Origin: RYN-425 sp035542755
GTDB lineage: Bacteria > Patescibacteriota > Saccharimonadia > Saccharimonadales > UBA10212
NCBI GenBank assembly: GCA_035542755.1
Contig: DATKKU010000017.1
Location: 1-10,536, forward strand
Length of the DNA stretch: 10,536 nt
Direction of reading: 5' to 3'
In this document: positions 6,640 through 10,536 of the stretch, one piece after another
Position numbering within the stretch: the first letter of the stretch is position 1
How the letters are laid out: every line of letters begins with the position of its first letter
The notes under the pieces: generated by a model
Databases searched by the model: none
What the model saw: the letters and a program-made list of their open reading frames with translations, nothing else
What the model was told of the DNA's origin: nothing
Program-made: the position numbers and the translations under genes

Positions 6640-6647
6640 GCTAAAAT
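6639..6647 (+). promoter_or_regulatory. Extended -10 promoter before the polytopic membrane protein gene
   Basis: TGCTAAAAT (6639-6647) is an extended -10: TG, one base, then TAAAAT, matching TATAAT at five of six positions. The -35 (TTAGCT at 6619) is weak, as is common with extended -10 promoters. Transcription should begin around 6654, which is the A of the ATG, again predicting a leaderless message. Confidence 0.5.
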
Positions 6648-6653
6648 TAATCT

Positions 6654-7127
6654 ATGGCGGACTTTTTGATAGTCCTATTGGTTGCAGTACCGGCTCTGTT
6701 TACTTATTTTCTGAGAAGTAACGGCGCCGTAGTTTTCTTGTCGGTCTGCGCCGGATATACAGCTGCTAGTTTAGCTGGTAACGAAGTGGCCAGCAGTTTG
6801 AGTGGCACAAACTTTAGCGTCAGAAACACGGATATTGATTTACTCTTCATGTTTTTGCCAATGGCCTTTAGCATCTTTTTTACAACCGGCGCTATAGGTG
6901 GCAAGTCAAAAATTATTATGCACTGCCTAGCGGCGGGTCTGGCTGGGGCGCTGTTTGTCACGGCCGCAGCGCCATTTTTAAATATCTCACTGCATCTTGG
7001 CCTTGAAGGGACTCACATCTGGCCGGCGCTTCGGAGTGCTAAGTCTTGGCTGGCTGCCGGCGGTGCTCTTTATAGTCTAGTGCTGGTCTGGTTTTTTAGC
7101 GGCAAGTCCTCCAAAAAACATAAATAG
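6654..7127 (+). CDS. Polytopic membrane protein of unknown function
   Basis: A 157-aa, strongly hydrophobic protein with about five predicted membrane segments, near residues 3-20, 24-41, 60-80, 86-106 and 129-149, and a basic C-terminus KSSKKHK that probably faces the cytoplasm. Between segments two and three is a polar stretch with 'NFSVRNTDIDL'. I recognise no family or catalytic motif. The ATG at 6654 is preferred because it lies exactly where transcription from an extended -10 (TGCTAAAAT, six bases upstream) should begin, and no Shine-Dalgarno is visible. It stands between the DUF192 gene and the ABC transporter operon, with 102 bases before the latter. It probably forms its own transcription unit or reads through into the transporter genes. 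Confidence 0.75.
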   Translation: MADFLIVLLVAVPALFTYFLRSNGAVVFLSVCAGYTAASLAGNEVASSLSGTNFSVRNTDIDLLFMFLPMAFSIFFTTGAIGGKSKIIMHCLAAGLAGALFVTAAAPFLNISLHLGLEGTHIWPALRSAKSWLAAGGALYSLVLVWFFSGKSSKKHK

Positions 7128-7206
7128 CAGCCGGACTAGATGGACCATACCTACAATTGTTCCGCGGGCTCAGCTATTTTTAAGCAACAACTTTTTAAAT
7201 CAGACC

Positions 7207-7233
7207 ATGCCAATTAACGGTCAAAAGAAATGA
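7207..7233 (+). other. Possible 8-codon upstream ORF overlapping the ABC permease start
   Basis: The 102-base gap 7128-7229 has no terminator or strong promoter that I can see. Near its end an ATG opens a short frame, MPINGQKK, whose TGA overlaps the permease ATG (ATGA). Such stop-start overlaps allow re-initiation, and the permease has no good Shine-Dalgarno of its own. TTAAAT lies six bases before this ATG, but is a poor -10 match. A frame this short can arise by chance. Confidence 0.2.
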
Positions 7234-8633
7234 GCGCATTTAGCCGCGGCGTACGAAACGCTTTTCGTAACAAAGTCAGAACTTTCTCAGTAGTGCTAAT
7301 TCTGGGGTTGAGTATTGGTTTGGCGCTGGCGATGCTGCTAGCCCATCAGGCTGTAACTCAAAAAATAGACACCGTTAAAAGCTCGGTTGGTAACACAATT
7401 ACCGTTTCGCCGGCCGGCTTTCGTGGATTTTCCGGCGGTGGCAATCCGCTGACCCAAAGTGATATTGATAAAATTGAAAACACTCCTCACGTAGTTGCTA
7501 TCAGCGAAACTCTTACCGACCGTCTGACCAGTGACCAAACCAACTTACAGTCTTCCATAACCGCGGGGTCGCTGGGGCAGCGCTTTAGTGTCAGCGGAGG
7601 AGGCGGCAGCGCCAGCTTTGGCGGAGAAGCGCCTACCGACTTTACGCCTCCGGTAATGGTAATAGGCACCAATGACCCAACCAACCTTAGCAGTGCTGGT
7701 GGCGGTACCTTTAAGTTGACCAACGGCCAAGTCTTTAGCCCTACCAGCAAAGACAACGTTGCCATAATCGGAAGCGCTTTGGCCAGCAAGAATAATTTGA
7801 GTGTTGGCTCAACCTTTACAGCCTACAATACGACTATAAAAGTGGTTGGCATCTTTGATGGTGGAAACACCTTTGCTGACGCTCAACTTATAATGCCGCT
7901 AGCTACAGTTCAGACTTTATCGGGCCAAGCCGGTGACATAACCAGCGCGGTAGTGACTGTGGACTCGGTTGATAACCTGGATTCTACAACCACGGCTATC
8001 AAAAACACTTTGGGCACTGCTGCCGATGTTACCAACGACCAGACTCGTACCCAAGACACCATTGACTCCCTGCAAAACATCCAAAGCATCTCGCTATATA
8101 GCTTGATTGGCGCGGTGATTGCCGGCTCGGTGATAATCTTTCTAACGATGCTGATGATTGTCCGCGAGCGACGCACAGAGATTGGCGTGACTAAAGCCAT
8201 CGGCGCTTCTAACTTCAAAGTCATGTGGCAGTTTATGGTAGAGGCTATGACCTTGACTTTGCTGGCGGCTGTGGCCGGCATAATCATCGGAGTAGTGGCC
8301 GCTGACCCAATTACTAAGACTTTGGTTAATAATGCCAGCACCACTTCATCAACCGTAAGCACTGGCGGCGGTATGTTTACTCAACGTTTTTCTGGTGGCG
8401 GCATTGCCGTGGGCGGCGGGCCCTCAACGTCAGGCGCGGGGCCAACCTTTGTAGCCCGCGGACGGGGCTTCGGTGCCGTTAGGTCTAACATAACTAACAT
8501 TCACGCTGCTGTGGGCTGGAGCATTCTTGTCTACGGCCTGGCGGCGGCGCTTCTGATAGCTTTGATAGGCAGCGCCATAGCCTCTTGGTCAATCGCCAAA
8601 GTCCGACCGGCAGAAGTAATGAGGGCTAGCTAA
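7230..8633 (+). CDS. ABC transporter permease, MacB/FtsX family, with a Gly-rich outer-loop insertion
   Basis: A 467-aa membrane subunit of a MacB/LolCE/FtsX-type ABC system, which uses mechanical motion to expel or extract substrates from the outer face of the membrane. The order is family-typical: amphipathic N-terminus and TM1 (about 18-40), a large outer domain (about 41-285), TM2 (289-311), the cytoplasmic coupling motif 'RERRTEIGVTKAIGAS' (312-327), TM3 (337-358), TM4 (428-452) and the closing 'SIAKVRPAEVMRAS'. Two oddities are seen. The outer domain carries Gly/Ser patches near residues 63-71 and 121-132. The loop between TM3 and TM4, usually short, is about 70 residues with a Gly-rich core (379-415). 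Its stop TAA overlaps the ATPase ATG (TAATG), so the two are coupled. The substrate is unknown; antimicrobial-peptide resistance, lipoprotein handling and hydrolase control are all possible for this family. Confidence 0.9.
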   Translation: MSAFSRGVRNAFRNKVRTFSVVLILGLSIGLALAMLLAHQAVTQKIDTVKSSVGNTITVSPAGFRGFSGGGNPLTQSDIDKIENTPHVVAISETLTDRLTSDQTNLQSSITAGSLGQRFSVSGGGGSASFGGEAPTDFTPPVMVIGTNDPTNLSSAGGGTFKLTNGQVFSPTSKDNVAIIGSALASKNNLSVGSTFTAYNTTIKVVGIFDGGNTFADAQLIMPLATVQTLSGQAGDITSAVVTVDSVDNLDSTTTAIKNTLGTAADVTNDQTRTQDTIDSLQNIQSISLYSLIGAVIAGSVIIFLTMLMIVRERRTEIGVTKAIGASNFKVMWQFMVEAMTLTLLAAVAGIIIGVVAADPITKTLVNNASTTSSTVSTGGGMFTQRFSGGGIAVGGGPSTSGAGPTFVARGRGFGAVRSNITNIHAAVGWSILVYGLAAALLIALIGSAIASWSIAKVRPAEVMRAS

Positions 8634-9307
8634 TGTTAAAAGTTACTAACTTGTCTAAATCATTCCGCTCTGGTGATACCACAGTCAAGGCCGTGGACGA
8701 CGTGACCTTTAGCCTGGAAACTGGCTCGTTTGTATCGCTAGTCGGGCCATCGGGCAGCGGCAAAAGTACCTTGCTGGCAATTTTAGGCGCACTGGAAAAG
8801 CCGTCTGGCGGCAGTGTTGAGGTTGATGGCCAGGATATTTCCGAACTGGGTGATAGCGGGCTTACTAAATATCGCGCCAAGAATGTCGGCTTCGTTTTTC
8901 AAAACTACAACTTGATACCAAACTTATCAGCTGTGGAAAATGTCATGCTGCCAATGGAATTTGCCGGACTGCCCAGTAAAAGTAGACTGGCAAGAGCTCA
9001 AGAGCTGCTAGACAGCGTTGGCATAACCGACGATAAGCAGCTGCGTAAGCCAAGTAGATTGTCTGGTGGCGAGCAGCAGCGCGTGGCGATTGCTAGAGCG
9101 CTCGCCAATAACCCCAAGATAATATTGGCCGATGAGCCAACCGGCAATCTGGACAGCCAAACAGGTAAAATGGTATTTAGGCTGCTGCAAGACCTAGCCA
9201 AGAAGCAAAATACCACCGTAATTGTAGCTACCCATGACCTGGAAATCGCCGGCAAAACTAACGCCAAGCTTTCGCTGTCCGACGGCAAACTAAAAAGATC
9301 TAAATAA
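8633..9307 (+). CDS. ABC transporter ATP-binding protein, MacB/LolD type
   Basis: A complete 224-aa nucleotide-binding subunit that powers the permease encoded just upstream. All catalytic elements are present: Walker A 'GPSGSGKS' (38-45), Q-loop Q90 in 'FVFQNYNLIP', signature 'LSGGEQQR' (143-150), Walker B with catalytic Glu 'IILADEPTGNLD' (163-174) and switch histidine H201 in 'VATHD'. The 'FQNYNLIP', 'ENVMLPMEFAG' and 'EPTGNLD' stretches are characteristic of the LolD/MacB/FtsE group rather than importers. Its ATG shares one base with the permease stop, and GAGGG (8621-8625) lies seven bases upstream as a ribosome binding site within the permease gene. There is no MacA-like adaptor in the window. 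Confidence 0.95.
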   Translation: MLKVTNLSKSFRSGDTTVKAVDDVTFSLETGSFVSLVGPSGSGKSTLLAILGALEKPSGGSVEVDGQDISELGDSGLTKYRAKNVGFVFQNYNLIPNLSAVENVMLPMEFAGLPSKSRLARAQELLDSVGITDDKQLRKPSRLSGGEQQRVAIARALANNPKIILADEPTGNLDSQTGKMVFRLLQDLAKKQNTTVIVATHDLEIAGKTNAKLSLSDGKLKRSK

Positions 9308-9340
9308 ACTCACAAACTATGGGCAGGCTCAAAAATCAAA

Positions 9341-10213
9341 ATGAAACGCCTAGAGCAACCGCCATATCAACAACCTCGTCGCGCAGGTAGAACGTTTAAA
9401 AGATTAGTCACACTACTAGTACTGATTTTAATTGCTTTTTCTGTTTATCGGCTGACGTACGATAATTCTAGCCGGGTTAAAGCCTTGCCCTCCGATAAAA
9501 CCACCGCCAGCCTTACTAGCCTCAGCTCTATGGGCAGCAAAATTAACTCCATTATTAATGCCAATCCAACAGTTGATATATCTGTTTCAGTCATAGACCT
9601 AACTAATAATCAGTCTTACAATTATGGGCTTAATGTGCCGTTTGTAGCGGCCAGTACCAGTAAATTAATAACCGCAGCCGATTTTTTACACCAGGTTGAA
9701 ACCGGCAGCGAGACCCTGGACGAGCAGCTAAGTGGCATGAGTGCTTCTGACGAACTTCGGGCCATGATAGTTCAGAGTGATGATAACTCTTGGCAAATAC
9801 TCAACGACGAACTAACCGACCAGGGTCTAGCCGACTATGCATCTCAAATTGGCATCAATGATTTTAACCTGGATGACAATACCCTGACTTCAAGCGACAT
9901 TGCTCTGCTGCTGCAAAAACTCTATGAGGGCAAGCTGCTCAACGCAAACGACACAAAGCTGCTTTTGTCTTACATGAAGGCAGCCAATTATAGAGACTAC
10001 ATCATACCGGCTGTGCCAAGTGATGTTAAGGTTTACCATAAAGCTGGCCTATTAGACGACCGGATTCACGACGCGGCGATTATTGATAACGGTTTGCATC
10101 CATATGTTCTGGTCATTTTCACTAATGGCCACGGAACATACGATGATACAAAGCGGGCCCAAACCCTGCAAAACATAACCAAAGTTACGGTAGCTCACTT
10201 TATCGGGCAGTAA
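9341..10213 (+). CDS. Membrane-anchored class A beta-lactamase-fold serine hydrolase
   Basis: A 290-aa protein with a basic N-terminus (RRAGRTFKR), one membrane helix at about 21-38 and an outer domain of the penicillin-binding/class A beta-lactamase fold. The three active-site motifs are in order and well spaced: S105-T-S-K108 (SxxK), S146-D-D ('QSDDNSW', in place of SDN) and K234-A-G ('YHKAGLL', in place of KTG). 'SSDIALLLQKLYEG' matches the helix after the omega loop. The usual omega-loop ExxLN carrying Glu166 is absent and the region is shortened, so efficient beta-lactam hydrolysis is unlikely. A peptidoglycan DD-peptidase or another serine hydrolase is more likely. It begins 33 bases after the ABC ATPase stop with no clear promoter or Shine-Dalgarno, so it is probably in the same operon. 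Anchoring outside the membrane suggests envelope work, perhaps with the ABC system. Confidence 0.87.
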   Translation: MKRLEQPPYQQPRRAGRTFKRLVTLLVLILIAFSVYRLTYDNSSRVKALPSDKTTASLTSLSSMGSKINSIINANPTVDISVSVIDLTNNQSYNYGLNVPFVAASTSKLITAADFLHQVETGSETLDEQLSGMSASDELRAMIVQSDDNSWQILNDELTDQGLADYASQIGINDFNLDDNTLTSSDIALLLQKLYEGKLLNANDTKLLLSYMKAANYRDYIIPAVPSDVKVYHKAGLLDDRIHDAAIIDNGLHPYVLVIFTNGHGTYDDTKRAQTLQNITKVTVAHFIGQ

Positions 10214-10214
10214 C

Positions 10215-10346
10215 TTGGAGGTCTACCAAGGAAGTAAGTTATATATTTATATAGACGAACTACTGCGCTGGAGACAGCTCCTTGGCAACACCTTTAAACA
10301 AGAACAGCTTAACAGAAGGAGGCAGAAAGAACTATATTACCAGTAG
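10215..10346 (+). CDS. Possible 43-aa small ORF with TTG start, unknown function
   Basis: Directly after the serine-hydrolase stop an open frame reads LEVYQGSKLY, then IYIDELLRWRQLLGN, then TFKQEQLNRRRQKELYYQ and TAG. It has a protein-like character: a short beta-like start, then an amphipathic, basic helix. It fits almost exactly between its neighbours, ending three bases before the stop of the convergent gene. There is no ATG; TTG at 10215 is the only usual start, and no clear ribosome binding site precedes it. An AAGGAGG near 10316 lies inside the frame with no start suitably placed. It could be a real small protein, the degraded tail of a longer gene, or chance. If it is not coding, the 136 bases 10214-10349 hold nothing else I can identify. 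Confidence 0.3.
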   Translation: MEVYQGSKLYIYIDELLRWRQLLGNTFKQEQLNRRRQKELYYQ

Positions 10347-10349
10347 GCT

Positions 10350-10536
10350 TTATGACAGGTAAATTGTGTTTTCTGGCTCGGCAGGTTTGGTTGGTGACTG
10401 CGGCGACTGGGGAGTAGATGTAGTTTCGGTTCCGGCGTTTAGTCTCGGCACGATTTCATTCATTGTATAGTGGACAAACTGTTGCCCAAGTTCAGTTAGT
10501 TCGTACTGCTTGCCGTCCTCAAACGGTGATGAATAT
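10350..10536 (-). CDS. C-terminal part of a probable winged-helix protein, 5' end beyond the window
   Basis: On the minus strand an open frame enters from the right edge and ends TCA TAA at 10350. The visible 61 residues begin YSSPFEDGKQYELTELGQQF and continue with VHYTMNEIVPRL. The 'YELTELGQQFVHY' pattern is the beta-wing-to-last-helix signature seen at the C-terminus of many winged-helix DNA-binding domains. The final 30 residues are a low-complexity Thr/Pro/Gln/Ser/Glu tail (TSTPQSPQSPTKPAEPE), probably disordered. The DNA-binding helix is outside the window, so regulator status is inferred from this short stretch. The gene converges on the serine hydrolase and the possible 43-aa ORF. Confidence 0.6.
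   Translation of the reverse strand, partial: YSSPFEDGKQYELTELGQQFVHYTMNEIVPRLNAGTETTSTPQSPQSPTKPAEPENTIYLS

Noticed and set aside
7128..7206. Strong promoter for the ABC operon in the intergenic gap
   Set aside because: Combinations such as TTGTTC with TATTTT have a 12-base spacer, and TTAAAT lacks the key second-position A; nothing convincing remains.
7910..8362. 150-aa minus-strand frame inside the ABC permease
   Set aside because: Its hydrophobic, Val/Thr-rich translation mirrors the codon bias of the permease on the other strand; no start signals support it.
10211..10241. Hairpin after the serine hydrolase (CTTGG-AGGTCTA-CCAAG) as a terminator
   Set aside because: The stem is only five base pairs and is not followed by a run of T; the region also carries an open frame.
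10270..10290. Small hairpin GCTG-GAGA-CAGC as part of a structured RNA
   Set aside because: A four-base stem with a GNRA-like loop is expected often by chance, and no further helices build around it.
1..10536. Mobile element, CRISPR, tRNA, rRNA or restriction-type defence genes
   Set aside because: No direct repeats with spacers, transposase motifs, cloverleaf sequences or defence-associated domains were seen on either strand.

Overview
The window most resembles a compact genome of the Candidate Phyla Radiation (Patescibacteria). Saccharibacteria (TM7) is my best guess. This rests on very tight gene packing, many single-membrane-anchored proteins with short basic N-termini, a 'CGKPVIYLYP' surface-protein domain that I recall from Patescibacteria, and a RimK/RimB-type ligase locus. 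It is an inference by recall, not a database result. The standard bacterial code fits: every long frame is open without any in-frame TGA. All 14 chromosomal-type genes called here end in TAA or TAG.

Layout. Positions 1-658 (+) hold the C-terminal two thirds of the chaperone DnaJ. It converges, with only two bases between stop codons, on a 612-aa membrane-anchored surface protein (661-2499, -). Upstream of that, on the same strand, is a small SAM-dependent methyltransferase (about 2549-3133, -). From 3204 the + strand carries a run of genes: a 37-aa single-TM microprotein, a class I glutamine amidotransferase-like enzyme, a RimB-like retropepsin fused to an ATP-grasp ligase, a canonical RimK-like ATP-grasp ligase, and a membrane-anchored DUF192 protein. 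A polytopic membrane protein of unknown function follows (6654-7127) behind its own promoter. Then comes a MacB/FtsX-type ABC permease plus its ATPase (7230-9307, stop and start overlapping), and a membrane-anchored class A beta-lactamase-fold serine hydrolase (9341-10213). The window closes with a possible 43-aa ORF and the C-terminus of a minus-strand gene that resembles the end of a winged-helix domain.

How they may work together. The centre (3204-6630) looks like a small protein- or peptide-modification module. RimK ligases add amino acids, classically glutamate, to a carboxyl terminus, and RimB proteases act with RimK in the Pseudomonas rim system. Here a RimB-like domain is fused to a second, divergent ATP-grasp domain and sits ten bases before rimK. 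A glutaminase-type enzyme lies just upstream. The substrate is unknown. The right-hand part (6654-10213) is envelope-oriented: ABC export or envelope remodelling plus a cell-wall-type serine hydrolase.

Regulation. Four promoter-proximal genes have a good -10 hexamer only 6-9 bases before the preferred ATG, which implies leaderless or nearly leaderless mRNAs. The clearest internal operon genes (rimK, the ABC ATPase) instead carry Shine-Dalgarno sequences. No rRNA, tRNA, CRISPR array, insertion sequence or convincing rho-independent terminator was found.
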